The notes: a model not told the origin generated them from the sequence alone. A DNA stretch of 64,000 nucleotides from Flammeovirga sp. EKP202 (GCF_014534745.1 NZ_JACVVP010000015.1:103036-167035); one strand, 5' to 3'; shown: positions 50,446 to 60,296, numbered from the stretch's first letter. Translations and numbers: made by a program.

Positions 50446-53226
50446 TTATAATTTATACTTAATACCCAATTGGAAATTACGTCCGTAACGTTCGTCTCTC
50501 ACCTTAAGGTTATCACCAGGATCACCTTGTAATGGGTAGTTAGATTGTCTTTCATTTGCTTCTTGATTCACATAAAGTACAAGTGGTGTATCAAGGAGAT
50601 TTCTTGCTTTCGCAAATACTGTTAAACCAAAGCCGAAATGTTTTTCAATTGAAAAGTCCATCTGCCATCTTGCTTCTTGCCAAATGTCCTTTTCATAATA
50701 ACTCACCAACTGATCGATTCTTTTGCCTGTAAATACATTGGCTAACTGAACATCGAGACCGTGTTTTTGGTTTTTGTATAACAGTGAAATATTACCGATA
50801 TGTGCAGACTGTCCCTGTAATGGACGAGTTTGAGATACGTCTATTGGTATATTACTCGAAGACGGATCATTAGGATCTTCTCTTACAAAAATTACCTTGC
50901 TGGTTGTAATACTTGATTGTGTATAAGTATAGTTGGCCTTGATTCCGAAGTTTCTGAAGTATTTAGTTGCGTCAATTTCTAAACCGTAATTAATAGCGGT
51001 ACCAAAATTATCAGGTTGCAAATAAGGACGACCTCTTGAGTCTCTTTTTATTCCCTTCTCTATTGGATCTTGGATATTTTTATAGAAAACGCCTACAAAT
51101 AGATTATCTCTTGCCCCAGGGAAAACTTCGTAACGTAAATCAATATTATCGGCAATTGTTCTCTTCAGATCTGGATTTCCTCTTTCAGCAAAACCTGAAT
51201 CAGTTGATTCTTCACCAATTGAATAAGGAACGATTTCAAAGAAGCCTGGACGGATCACTGAACGGAAATACGATGCTCTTAAATTTGAGTTTCCATTTAT
51301 CTTATAACGGAAATGTAAACTCGGTAAATAATCAAAATACTCTTGTCCTCCTTCAGGATCTACTCCATACGGAGGGTGTCTTAACGTATATCCTTGTTCT
51401 GTATGCTCAACACGAACACCACCTACAATTTCTGTACGCTGAGAAGGTTCATATTTGTATTCAACATAATACGCTAGGATATTTTCATGTGCATCATAAT
51501 TCAATGCATTTGTTCTTCCACCTTTAGGGTTGGATAATGACCAATCCACTTCATTATACTTCCAATCTTCACCCGTTTTTGTCTCATTGTTCAACGGTTT
51601 GAAGTTGTATCGGATATAATTATTTGTACGTTCTTTGTTTCTATACAATCCCCCTAATTTCAACTCACCGAAAGTGTTCAGATCAAAAGTGTTATTGATA
51701 TAAGCAGAATAATCTCTATCTGAGTTATCCTCCCAAATTCTAAATTGTGAACCAAAGTCCTCCACACGTACCTGATTCGGTACACCATTGATAAAAACGG
51801 CATTTCTAGTAAAAACAGCCAGATCTGGACGTTCTCTTGTCGCTAATGAATAAACCGCAGACCAATCCAACTTCCAAGCAGGTAATATCTGATGATCCCC
51901 TTGTAGTGTTGAGTTTTGAATTTGTTGCTTTGTTGTTCTGATTCGAGTTTCAAAAGTAGCCGTACCACTATTACTCTCAGGGTCATATTCACCATCCCAT
52001 AGTCTATAACGTACAGATTCTCTTACCTGATCTTCTCTTTCATAAATCAAAGCATTGTACAAACTGATACTGTGCTTGTTGTTAAAAACATAGTCAATTT
52101 TATTATGAACACCACCTCTTGTCATGGCCGATGAATATTGTCTGTATTCATACGTTTCTAAATCAAGAAGATTGGTAATTTGATTGTAGCCCACATCATA
52201 ATTATGAGTGTCTGAACCTCTATGCAACTTTTGTAAACTACCCGCTAAAACTACACCTAGTTTTCCATCTAAGAACCTGTTACTTACCGATACTCCTAAA
52301 TTATAATCAATCGGGTTGTAGGTTTCCTTTGGAACCAAATTATCAGTTGTGAAATCATCAAAAGAAGCTGTATATCCTTCAACCGCTCTATTATGAGGTG
52401 CAATAGGATTAGTCAATGATTGATCATAAGTAAGGAAAGGTTGTCCTCCATCTTCAGAAAATAATGAATTCATACCTCCGGAAGCATTGATCTTAAAGCT
52501 AAAATTATCTTTTGCATTCTTCATGATCAAGTTCATCGCTCCACCTACAGCGTCACCTTCCATACTCGGTGTCAATGCCTTAGTCACCTCAATACGATCC
52601 AATAAATCAGACGGGAACATATCCAATGGCACGTATCTGTTTTTATTATCGGGCGAAGGTATCTTTACTCCATTTACAAGCGTATAAGAATAACGCTTCG
52701 GCATACCTCTTACAATAGCATAACTACCTACACCTGAATTACTTTGTTCTAATGAAACACCGGATACTCTTTGCATGACATCTGCCACGTTTAAGTCGGG
52801 TGAAAGTTCAATAGTACTTGCAGAAACGACATTCAATACCATTGGTGAATGCTGTTCAGTAGCTCTTGCACTGGCGTCTGTATCTAATTCTCTCGAAGCT
52901 CTAATTTCCACTTCTGCCAACTCTTGATGATCTTCTTTCAAAATGAAATCAACAACTGTCTCTCCACTTACAGTTATAGATTTAGTTTGCGTTTTAAAAC
53001 CAACAAAAGAGGCCTTAAGGTTTACAGTAGAACCTTTACTTATTCCTTTTATTACATAGGTCCCGTTAAGACCTACCATGGCACCGTTCATGGTACCTTC
53101 CACTACAACAGACGCACCTATCAGTGCTTCTCCACTTTTGTCTGTTATAGTCCCCTTAATAGTTTGTGCTGATACAGAAAAAATCGTCAGATTAAAAAGT
53201 AAGCTCAGCAGTAAAGACTTGTACAT
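50446..53226 (-). CDS. TonB-dependent outer-membrane receptor (non-SusC type)
   Basis: 926 residues with a signal peptide ending SVSAQ (residue 21). A carboxypeptidase-regulatory-like domain (IKGTITDKSGEALIGASVVVEGT) covers about 22-110. The plug domain follows (VVSASTIELSPDLNVADVMQRVSGVSLEQ, IVRGMPKRYSYTLVNGVKIPSP, DLLDRIEVTKALTPSMEGDAVGGAMNLIM), then the barrel to the C-terminal FQLGIKYKL. The plug lacks the SusC-specific signature and there is no SusD gene next to it, so it belongs to the general receptor class rather than to SusC. Its partner is the beta-helix lipoprotein downstream. The upstream gap of about 790 bp is shared with a divergent unknown gene. No operator of the PUL regulon is present. 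Confidence 0.9.
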   Translation of the reverse strand: MYKSLLLSLLFNLTIFSVSAQTIKGTITDKSGEALIGASVVVEGTMNGAMVGLNGTYVIKGISKGSTVNLKASFVGFKTQTKSITVSGETVVDFILKEDHQELAEVEIRASRELDTDASARATEQHSPMVLNVVSASTIELSPDLNVADVMQRVSGVSLEQSNSGVGSYAIVRGMPKRYSYTLVNGVKIPSPDNKNRYVPLDMFPSDLLDRIEVTKALTPSMEGDAVGGAMNLIMKNAKDNFSFKINASGGMNSLFSEDGGQPFLTYDQSLTNPIAPHNRAVEGYTASFDDFTTDNLVPKETYNPIDYNLGVSVSNRFLDGKLGVVLAGSLQKLHRGSDTHNYDVGYNQITNLLDLETYEYRQYSSAMTRGGVHNKIDYVFNNKHSISLYNALIYEREDQVRESVRYRLWDGEYDPESNSGTATFETRIRTTKQQIQNSTLQGDHQILPAWKLDWSAVYSLATRERPDLAVFTRNAVFINGVPNQVRVEDFGSQFRIWEDNSDRDYSAYINNTFDLNTFGELKLGGLYRNKERTNNYIRYNFKPLNNETKTGEDWKYNEVDWSLSNPKGGRTNALNYDAHENILAYYVEYKYEPSQRTEIVGGVRVEHTEQGYTLRHPPYGVDPEGGQEYFDYLPSLHFRYKINGNSNLRASYFRSVIRPGFFEIVPYSIGEESTDSGFAERGNPDLKRTIADNIDLRYEVFPGARDNLFVGVFYKNIQDPIEKGIKRDSRGRPYLQPDNFGTAINYGLEIDATKYFRNFGIKANYTYTQSSITTSKVIFVREDPNDPSSSNIPIDVSQTRPLQGQSAHIGNISLLYKNQKHGLDVQLANVFTGKRIDQLVSYYEKDIWQEARWQMDFSIEKHFGFGLTVFAKARNLLDTPLVLYVNQEANERQSNYPLQGDPGDNLKVRDERYGRNFQLGIKYKL

Positions 53227-54019
53227 TTATCTAGTTTAGATTGATTACGGGGGCAAAATTGAAGAACTGTTTTATAATTCTTGGTATAAGATAGATTACG
53301 TTTTTTTGTAAAAAGAATGACCCTTGGATGAACAAATAAGGTTAAAACGAAATTAAAATGAACTATATATTACAAAAAACAAAACCACATATTAATAATG
53401 AGTATTCATTCAAAATCTTATTTTAAAATTAACAATTATGTCAATAATAAAAGTCAGCCTACTATCTACAAAATAAATAAAAGTCTGTTTTTCAATATAT
53501 TAAAATTAGTGATCAATATTTAGACGGCAACGATTAACAAGGTACACCACTTCATTAACAATTTCTTATTTTTATCGTTAACATGACACCTTTAGTCTTT
53601 AATTCAAAAAATAACTTAAAATGAACGTCGATTTACTTTTTTATATACGGTTAATATCCACATCCCTATCTCTTAACTTTAAGAGACGAAGAAGTTCCTA
53701 TTTTAGGATTCAAAAGAGAGTCTTCAGACCTTTCTCCCTATTTTGAAGTAAAATTCGATCATGTAGAGTAGTTGATAAAAAGTAATTTTTGGAAAATTTG
53801 AAGCAGATTTCCAATTAGGAACTACCTATTACCTTTAATGAGGTTCTGTATTTGTCCTTAATCCAATTGATTTATAAGAATTACGATACATTAATTATAA
53901 TGTTTCCTTTCATCTATTAATTATTGGTTACAATCTGATTATATTGCGCTTTCAAAATTATTTTATTGAGAAATAGATTAAGGATTAACTTTAATCATAA
54001 TATAGCTCCAAAAAAATCA
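53227..54019. other. Long A+T-rich gap between divergent genes
   Basis: Contains the start regions of the TonB receptor (minus) and of the 54020 gene (plus). The only clear structure is a small perfect hairpin, TCTCTTAA-ct-TTAAGAGA, at 53669-53686. A 41-codon frame from 53621 has no recognisable features and is not called as a gene. No copy of the repeat family or operator lies here. Confidence 0.5.
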
Positions 54020-55078
54020 ATGGGAAAGAATATTAATTTATCAAAATACTTAACTGAAGAATTTGAAACACGAGAAGGTTTAGATGCCTTACTTGAATTT
54101 GTGGTATCTAGCTGGAATGACATTCAAAGTCTAGAAGTTGATAGTAGTTTGGAAAATTCTGAAACTCCAAATGACCAAATTTTGAGTTTCCTTTCGTCAA
54201 TAGATGCTCAACTTGATTATGGACAAGGTTACAGAGATTTTGAAAACAGTCTCTTACCTTCTTTGCAAAAAATATCGGATAGAATTAACAAACAGTATGA
54301 TGTTGTTTTAAATCCGTACTTCAAAAAAAGATCTATTACAAGCGAACAAGAGCGTAATGTTGATATCAGAGATCTTACAAACCTTATTGTCCTTATGGAA
54401 TCTTTGTTGATCAATTATGACTTAGAGGAGTATGATGAGGAAATTGAGATCTATAAGAAAGTATTCTTAGACGGTAAAATTGACCAAAAACCATTTGGAG
54501 TAAAAAACTTCTTAGCTAAAACAGTCGGTAAGTTTTTAGTTTTGGCCAACAACAATGTTATAGCTTACGAAGACAAAGCATTGGCTGAAAAGCTTGTGGC
54601 TTACAAAAAACGATTAACTGCAGATATTTTGTTCTTGATCTTCAATGTAAGTTGGTTACCGAAAGAAAGAACTTATAAGAACACATTGATTTTGAATTTG
54701 CTTCAATCGATGGAATTGGGTGATAATCTTGACGATTATGGCGATATCATGACGCAAGTTTTGGCTTACACTCAAAAAGTGAAAAACTTGAATCCTAGTA
54801 TCGTGCGTGAATGTACGGTATTCCACGATTACACTTTACCAAAGTATTTAGAGTGGAAACAACTGGAAATCAGAGAAAGAACTTTCAAACCACTAGGCGA
54901 AGTAGAAGAGTTTAATATTCTTTTCGCTAAAAAATTAGGTTTCTTTACGGTTGATACCATCCAAAGTAATGGCAATAGTGATATTGTGAGAGCTGGGTAT
55001 CCAATTGTAAACGGACACTTTGTATGGGAGAATATTCCAATGGGCGACAAAGCCAATAAAAAAGTAGTTTATCAGTAA
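54020..55078 (+). CDS. Conserved-looking cytoplasmic protein of unknown function
   Basis: The start at 54020 (MGKNINLSKYL...) gives 352 residues; the frame extends 18 codons upstream, but that part is basic and has no features. No signal peptide and no membrane segment. The sequence is mainly helical and acidic (for example LNPYFKKRSITSEQERNVDIRDLTNLIVLMESLLINYDLEEYDEEIEIYKK is one long charged helical stretch split here only for description), with a C-terminal end that may be beta-rich (GFFTVDTIQ ... AGYPIVNGHFVWENIP). I recognise no family. It is a single-gene unit with a strong terminator and is divergent from the TonB receptor, so a link to that receptor is possible but unsupported. Confidence 0.7.
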   Translation: MGKNINLSKYLTEEFETREGLDALLEFVVSSWNDIQSLEVDSSLENSETPNDQILSFLSSIDAQLDYGQGYRDFENSLLPSLQKISDRINKQYDVVLNPYFKKRSITSEQERNVDIRDLTNLIVLMESLLINYDLEEYDEEIEIYKKVFLDGKIDQKPFGVKNFLAKTVGKFLVLANNNVIAYEDKALAEKLVAYKKRLTADILFLIFNVSWLPKERTYKNTLILNLLQSMELGDNLDDYGDIMTQVLAYTQKVKNLNPSIVRECTVFHDYTLPKYLEWKQLEIRERTFKPLGEVEEFNILFAKKLGFFTVDTIQSNGNSDIVRAGYPIVNGHFVWENIPMGDKANKKVVYQ

Positions 55079-55098
55079 ACTCCTTTCTATAAATATGA

Positions 55099-55140
55099 AA
55101 ATCCCACTTTCAAGTATGAGCTCGAAAGTGGGATTTTTTT
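55099..55140 (+). terminator. Intrinsic terminator after the unknown gene
   Basis: Stem AAATCCCACTTTC / GAAAGTGGGATTT (13 perfect pairs, 12-nt loop) followed by a T-run, 20 bp after the stop at 55078. Confidence 0.9.
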
Positions 55141-55159
55141 ATGTCTATAAGCTTAAATA

Positions 55160-55576
55160 CATTGTAAACTAAATTATCTTCAACTTTTAATCGGCCTTTC
55201 TGCCCTACTTTCAAGCTTCCTTCTTCTTCATTTTTCCATTGATGAAAAACGAAGCAAAAAATCTAGGCTTTGAAGTCAAAAGCTAAATTCCATTCCTATT
55301 GCCTAAATGATTTTAAACTCGCTGCGCTCAAACAGCAAAATCATTTTTAACGGCTCAATTCATGAAATTCTTCACGCTTTTCCCTTCAAGGCCGAGGGAG
55401 ATACTACGAAATGATTGTCTAATTACAGGTCAAAAGAAAAGGGTTTTATAATCCTCTTCTATAGTGTAGTACTGTAGGGACGTTTTAGTAAAACGTCCTC
55501 GCGAACCACAATACACTACCATTTACCCTTTATAAAAGTAATTACATTAGTTAACGAAAACTTAGTTTACAATATG
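55160..55576. repeat. Intergenic MITE-like repeat, copy f (~417 bp, most complete)
   Basis: Left end CATTGTAAACTAAATTATC, right end CGAAAACTTAGTTTACAATATG: clear inverted termini. The interior holds the full central body, then the hairpin GGACGTTTT-AGT-AAAACGTCC (55478-55498) and a CGCGAACCACAATACACTACC block. Orientation as in copies a and e. Confidence 0.8.
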
Positions 55577-55618
55577 TTAAATTCTCCATCAACTAAATTT
55601 TACTATCTTCCAATCGAA

Positions 55619-55735
55619 TTGGTAGAAAGGTCACTGGCGCGAATGTTAAACGATAGCGACATTCGTGTCCTTCAGATCATCAGAAATCTCCTGATTTCTA
55701 AAAACCATAAGTAGTTGAAAAAAAGATTACAGTAC
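55619..55735. repeat. Intergenic MITE-like repeat, fragment g
   Basis: Only the right part of the family is present: GGTAGAAAGGTCACTGGCGCG, the GCGAATG...CATTCG hairpin, CAGAAATC-tcct-GATTTCT, and a degenerate terminus GATTACAGTACAATG. The terminus overlaps the last codons and stop of the GH2 gene at 55727. Confidence 0.6.
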
Positions 55736-58159
55736 AATGGTATTGATAATCAACTGTTGCGATTTCAGACCTTCTCCCTCCACTTCAATCTTGATGTTAC
55801 CTTTTTGTCCGTTGGATTGTATGATCAATAAACATCTACCATTAAATGCTTTCCTGTTTAAATCATATTTAGACGAACTCATATCTAAAATATCACCGTT
55901 TTCAATACCAATCAAATGACCACCTCCGGTTACTTTAAATTGTAATTCGTTTGACGCGTCAGGCACAAATACACCATTTTGATCCACTACAGACACTTCA
56001 CAATGTAAAACATCTTTTCGATCTGCCTGAAGTACTCGTTTATCAGTAGTCAAAGTCGTTGTATAGGCCTCTTCTGCCGTTTTAATGGTTTTAGAAGCTT
56101 GAATTTTATCATCCATATAGGCTACAGCTTTTAATTCTCCTTTTTGATAAGGTACCTGCCATACAATTTGACGGCTCTCATTCATTGGTTTTCTACCTAA
56201 AGATGCTCCATTAAGAAATAACTCTGCTTCATCACAATTTGTATAAACCACTACTGGAATCTTAACACCTTCTTTCCCTTTATGAGACCAATGCGGTAAG
56301 AGGTGCACCATCGGTTGATCACTCCACAAACTTTGATAGAGGTAGTAGTGGTCTTTAGGAAAACCGGCCAAATCAATGATGCCAAAATTTGCGGTTCTTG
56401 CGGGCCAATTGAAGGATTCTCCCAAATAATCAAAGCCTGTCCATCTGAAATTACCCACATAAAAATCCATTTGTTCTACCCTATTCCAATCATCTCTCAC
56501 TCCTATTCTTACAATAGAATTATCATAAGAAGACTGGTATTTTGGAGAAATCCCCTCAAAAACTTCCTCTTCAGAAAGGTCTTCAATTTTATAGATTTTT
56601 GGTTCTAATTTCTTAAAGTGTTCTGGCTTTTCCCAAGGAGCTGGATTGTCTTTGGTTCTGTACCATGTTTTAGTTCTGTAAACACCCCTTGTCTGCAAAG
56701 TATGTGTAATCTCTGTTCCGATAATAAGTTTTTGTGGGTGATCTTCATTGTATTTTTCTAACACGTTTTTAAATTCACCATGACCGTTAAAACCAGCTAT
56801 ATCAATGTGGTCTCCTTTATAGCCCCTTCCTTGAGTGACCGGTCTTGAGGTATCCCACTTTTTTGCTTCCTCTACCAAAAGCTTTTGCTGCTCATTGGTA
56901 TACCCCTTCACTTCATTTCCTACGCTCCAGATTACAACAGAGGGATGGTTTCTATCTCTTTTGATAAACGTCTCAAGATCTTTTTTCCAATATTCCTCGA
57001 AATGTAAGCCATAATCAAACTTTGCTTTGGTATTCCACCAACCATCAAACGCCTCATCCATTACCATAAAACCCATAGTGTCGCACATAGTATAAAATTC
57101 AGGGGCAAACGGATGATGTGCCGTCCTTAAGGCATTGCAGCCCATGTCTTTTAGCATTTTCAATCTTCGGTACAATACATCTTCTGGAACAGCCACACCC
57201 AATGGCCCCGCATCTTGATGATTACTTAAACCTTTTATTAAAATTGGCTCATCATTCAAAAATACACCTTCATTTGGTTTCCATTCCACTTTTCGAATAC
57301 CAAATGTTGTGGAATAGCAATCTATTTCTTCTCCATTATGAGTAATAATAGTCTCCATGGTGTACATAGATGGGGATTTTGGAGACCATAAGTTTGGATT
57401 TTCAACTTCAAAGTCAAGTGCTATTTCTTGCTGTTTTTGAAATTGGTATTTCTTCACTGTACTACTCACTAACTGCCCTTCTTTATCCAGTATATTGAGC
57501 TGAACTTCTACTTTAGCCTTCCTTTTCTTTTGATTTAAAATAGAAGCTACCAAGTGAAGAATTGCTTTTTTAGGAGTAACCTGAGGTGTAGTGATAAAAA
57601 GATCATCTTCTAAAAGGTGTGTTTTATCTTTAGTTTCCCACCATACATTTCTATAAATACCCGAACCAGTGTACCATCTTCCGCTTGGCAATTTAGAGTG
57701 ATCCACCTTAACTGCAATCGTGTTTTTTCCTTCTATCAGATAGGGCGTCAAATCATATTCAAAACCTAAATAACCATTAGGGTGAAAACCGAGATGGAAA
57801 CCATTAATCCAAACATCACTATTCAAATACACTCCATCAAATCGAATACTATAAACGGTATTGGGATCAATTTTTTCTAACTCTATATCTTTTCGATACC
57901 AACCAATTCCTCCAGGTAGAAATGTACCCGAAGTACCAGAAGGATTTTCCTTTTTAAATTCCCCTTCAATACTCCAATCATGCGGTAAATCTAGTGTTCT
58001 CCACTTCGTGTCATCAAATGCTTTTGCTGACGCTCCTTGTGGATTGGTTAATGTAAATTTCCAATCAAAATTAATTGATTTTACCTGTCTTCCCTCCGAA
58101 GAGAAAACGACTTGGCACAATGCCAAATAAACGCCTATGAATAATATAATTTTTTTCAT
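55727..58159 (-). CDS. GH2 beta-galactosidase-like enzyme, BgaA/DUF4982 type, secreted
   Basis: 810 residues with a signal peptide ending VVFSS (about residue 21). The N-terminal jelly roll has FDWKFTL, DLPHDWSIEG and GGIGWYRK typical of this GH2 branch. WSVGNEVKG gives the acid/base E416 and IIGTEITHT the nucleophile E483. After the barrel, VHLLPHWSHKGKEG and VVVYTNCDEAELFLNG belong to a DUF4982-like domain, and the C-terminal part is an Ig-like sandwich. This branch often acts on algal or plant galactosides, so it fits the sulfated-galactan view. It is a monocistronic gene with no TTGCTA operator, convergent with the unknown gene and divergent from a sulfatase. Its last codons overlap a repeat fragment. 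Confidence 0.87.
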   Translation of the reverse strand: MKKIILFIGVYLALCQVVFSSEGRQVKSINFDWKFTLTNPQGASAKAFDDTKWRTLDLPHDWSIEGEFKKENPSGTSGTFLPGGIGWYRKDIELEKIDPNTVYSIRFDGVYLNSDVWINGFHLGFHPNGYLGFEYDLTPYLIEGKNTIAVKVDHSKLPSGRWYTGSGIYRNVWWETKDKTHLLEDDLFITTPQVTPKKAILHLVASILNQKKRKAKVEVQLNILDKEGQLVSSTVKKYQFQKQQEIALDFEVENPNLWSPKSPSMYTMETIITHNGEEIDCYSTTFGIRKVEWKPNEGVFLNDEPILIKGLSNHQDAGPLGVAVPEDVLYRRLKMLKDMGCNALRTAHHPFAPEFYTMCDTMGFMVMDEAFDGWWNTKAKFDYGLHFEEYWKKDLETFIKRDRNHPSVVIWSVGNEVKGYTNEQQKLLVEEAKKWDTSRPVTQGRGYKGDHIDIAGFNGHGEFKNVLEKYNEDHPQKLIIGTEITHTLQTRGVYRTKTWYRTKDNPAPWEKPEHFKKLEPKIYKIEDLSEEEVFEGISPKYQSSYDNSIVRIGVRDDWNRVEQMDFYVGNFRWTGFDYLGESFNWPARTANFGIIDLAGFPKDHYYLYQSLWSDQPMVHLLPHWSHKGKEGVKIPVVVYTNCDEAELFLNGASLGRKPMNESRQIVWQVPYQKGELKAVAYMDDKIQASKTIKTAEEAYTTTLTTDKRVLQADRKDVLHCEVSVVDQNGVFVPDASNELQFKVTGGGHLIGIENGDILDMSSSKYDLNRKAFNGRCLLIIQSNGQKGNIKIEVEGEGLKSQQLIINTIVL

Positions 58160-58619
58160 TTCTATCTAAAATAAAAGATTGTGAGTTGGGTTAAGATGTA
58201 TTTGATTGAGACAGACATTTTCTTTATTGGCAAACACCTTCTGTTTCATAAAGCAAATCTATATTTAAGGGCAGAAAGTAGAGTACACATACACGTTTAT
58301 AACTTAACTGATCATTTTTGTAGTAATTTTAGTCGTATTTATGCTATAATTTATCAAAAAAAGGGCTGTTCAATACCAAAATGCACCCTTTGATCTTTGA
58401 GTTGAAAAAATAGATTTTGATAAATAGGCTTAAAAAGAAAGTCTGTTTTTGTATCAATTTTGTCCAAATAAGTAGCACGATTTAAGAGATTGCTACTTTT
58501 TGAATTATTTATGTAAAGTCGAATTCTGTTGATATAGTATGTTAGTGTTGAGAGAAGAAAAACGGTATTTCCACTTCCTCCTTACTCTAATCAAAAACAT
58601 TATTTTTTTAATATTTGAA
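58160..58619. other. Divergent intergenic region between GH2 and sulfatase
   Basis: No credible gene; a 70-codon plus-strand frame at 58181-58393 lacks features. One inverted repeat, AGTAGCA (58471-58477) and TGCTACT (58491-58497), is separated by 13 nt. Its arms carry the TTGCTA/TAGCA half-site words of the operator but in everted order, so it may or may not be bound by the same regulator. It lies about 125 bp upstream of the sulfatase start. Confidence 0.45.
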
Positions 58620-60173
58620 ATGAAGAAGATCAACTTATTTTTTACCATTGTGGGGTTACTGGCATTAATAGGATGTCAGAAACAAACTACCACCAACAAC
58701 GAGGCACAAAAGGAAACGAAACCTAATATTATTTTTGTCTATTTAGACGACTTAGGATATGGTGATTTTAGTGCTAATGGTACAAAAGGATTTACGACCC
58801 CTAACATTGATTATTTAGCAAACAATGGTGTCAACTTTTCGAATGGATATGCATCATCTGCCACTTGTACACCTTCAAGATATGCCGCTTTGACGGGTGC
58901 TTATCCATGGAGAAATAACTTAAGAATTTTACCTGGAACGGCCCCATTGATCATCGATACAAAACAGCCTACTGTACCGAAAATGTTACGTACAGCTGGC
59001 TACTCCACTGCCATTATTGGGAAGTGGCACTTGGGTCTTGGTTCAGCAGATAAAGACTGGAATGAGCATATTTCTCCAGGTCCTAATGAAGTAGGTTTTG
59101 ATTATTCTTACATCATGGCAGCAACGCAAGACCGTGTCCCAACAGTTTACATTGAAGATGGTGATGTGGTCAACCTTGATAAAAATGATCCGATCCAAAT
59201 TGACTACAAGAAAAAATTTGAAGGAGAACCAAATGCGATTGACAACCCTGAAATGCTCACTATGAAATGGCATCACGGACACAATCAAGCCGTAGTGAAT
59301 GGTATCCCTAGAATTGGTTATATGAAAGGCGGTAAAGCAGCCTTATGGAGCGATGTAGATATGGCTGATCATTTTCTTGCTAAAGTTAAAACGTATATTG
59401 CTGAAAAATCTAAAGAAGATAAACCTTTCTTCTTAACCTATACAATGCAACAGCCTCACGTACCAAGAACTCCGCATCCTCGTTTTGTCGGAAAATCTGG
59501 AAAAGGTCCAAGAGGTGATGTTATTTTAGAAGCTGATTGGTGTGTAGGTGAGTTATTAAAAACAATCCGTGAAGCTGGCATTGAAGAAAACACCATGATT
59601 ATTTTCTCTTCTGACAATGGTCCTGTATTAAATGACGGCTATTATGATAATGCTGTTGAACTATTAGGAGAGCATAATCCAAGTGGTGGTCTAAGAGGTG
59701 GGAAATATTCTTTGTATGATGCAGGTACACACGTACCATTTATTACTTATTGGAAAGGCAAAATTAATGGCGGTAAATCAAATGCACTAGTAAGTCAATT
59801 GGATTTATTCAACTCATTAGCCGTTTTAGTAGGTAGTGATGAAAGAACAGAAGATTCTGAAGATGTACTTCCTGCATTATTGGGAGAAAGTAAAGAAGGC
59901 AGAACGTCAATCATTCTAGAGGCTACTACTAGAACTTCCTACCGCAAAGGTGATTTTGTTCTTATCCCTGCCTATAAAGGAAATAAGATCAATAAAAAAG
60001 TGAATATTGAATTGGGTAATCATGATAAGGTTCAACTGTTTAATCTTAAAAAAGATCCTTCTCAACAAAACGATATTGCCGTTCAAAATCCTGAGTTAGT
60101 GAAAGAATTAATGGAAGAGTTCACTCAAAAAAGAGGTGATTTTAATAACACACAAGAGTTAATTCTGAAGTAA
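58620..60173 (+). CDS. S1-family sulfatase, lipoprotein (paralogue of 42802-44370)
   Basis: Start taken at 58620 (MKKINLFFTI...), giving 517 residues with lipobox LIGC (Cys19); the frame extends 27 codons upstream with no better signal. Signature CTPSRYAALTG, formylglycine Cys83, numbered the same as in its paralogue. VYLDDLGYGD, GKWHLGLG and FSSDNGPVLNDG are kept. By eye roughly three quarters of residues are identical to 42802-44370, with divergence mainly at the C-terminus. It lies between two GH2 genes and has no perfect operator; the everted half-sites upstream are the only hint of common control. A strong terminator follows. Confidence 0.93.
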   Translation: MKKINLFFTIVGLLALIGCQKQTTTNNEAQKETKPNIIFVYLDDLGYGDFSANGTKGFTTPNIDYLANNGVNFSNGYASSATCTPSRYAALTGAYPWRNNLRILPGTAPLIIDTKQPTVPKMLRTAGYSTAIIGKWHLGLGSADKDWNEHISPGPNEVGFDYSYIMAATQDRVPTVYIEDGDVVNLDKNDPIQIDYKKKFEGEPNAIDNPEMLTMKWHHGHNQAVVNGIPRIGYMKGGKAALWSDVDMADHFLAKVKTYIAEKSKEDKPFFLTYTMQQPHVPRTPHPRFVGKSGKGPRGDVILEADWCVGELLKTIREAGIEENTMIIFSSDNGPVLNDGYYDNAVELLGEHNPSGGLRGGKYSLYDAGTHVPFITYWKGKINGGKSNALVSQLDLFNSLAVLVGSDERTEDSEDVLPALLGESKEGRTSIILEATTRTSYRKGDFVLIPAYKGNKINKKVNIELGNHDKVQLFNLKKDPSQQNDIAVQNPELVKELMEEFTQKRGDFNNTQELILK

Positions 60174-60192
60174 TCAATAGTACACCTTTTTT

Positions 60193-60236
60193 AAAGCACA
60201 AGTGTTGTGAAAGCCGCAATACTTGTGCTTTTTTTA
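60193..60236 (+). terminator. Intrinsic terminator after sulfatase
   Basis: Stem AAAGCACAAGT / ACTTGTGCTTT (11 perfect pairs) followed by a T-run, 20 bp after the stop at 60173. Confidence 0.85.
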
Positions 60237-60296
60237 TTCCTTTCATCATGTATCAAAAGATAGTATTACTAGCTTTAAGGGGAACGCCACTAAATA

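Noticed and set aside
53621..53746. 41-codon frame (MNVDLLFY...) in the long gap
   Set aside because: Short, basic and without any recognisable feature; kept only as part of the gap description.
55079..55726. A degraded gene in the repeat-rich gap (pseudogene)
   Set aside because: All of the sequence is explained by terminator, repeat copy f and fragment g; translations resemble no protein.
58181..58393. 70-codon plus-strand frame in the GH2/sulfatase gap
   Set aside because: No signal, domain or compositional support; it lies in A+T-rich promoter sequence.
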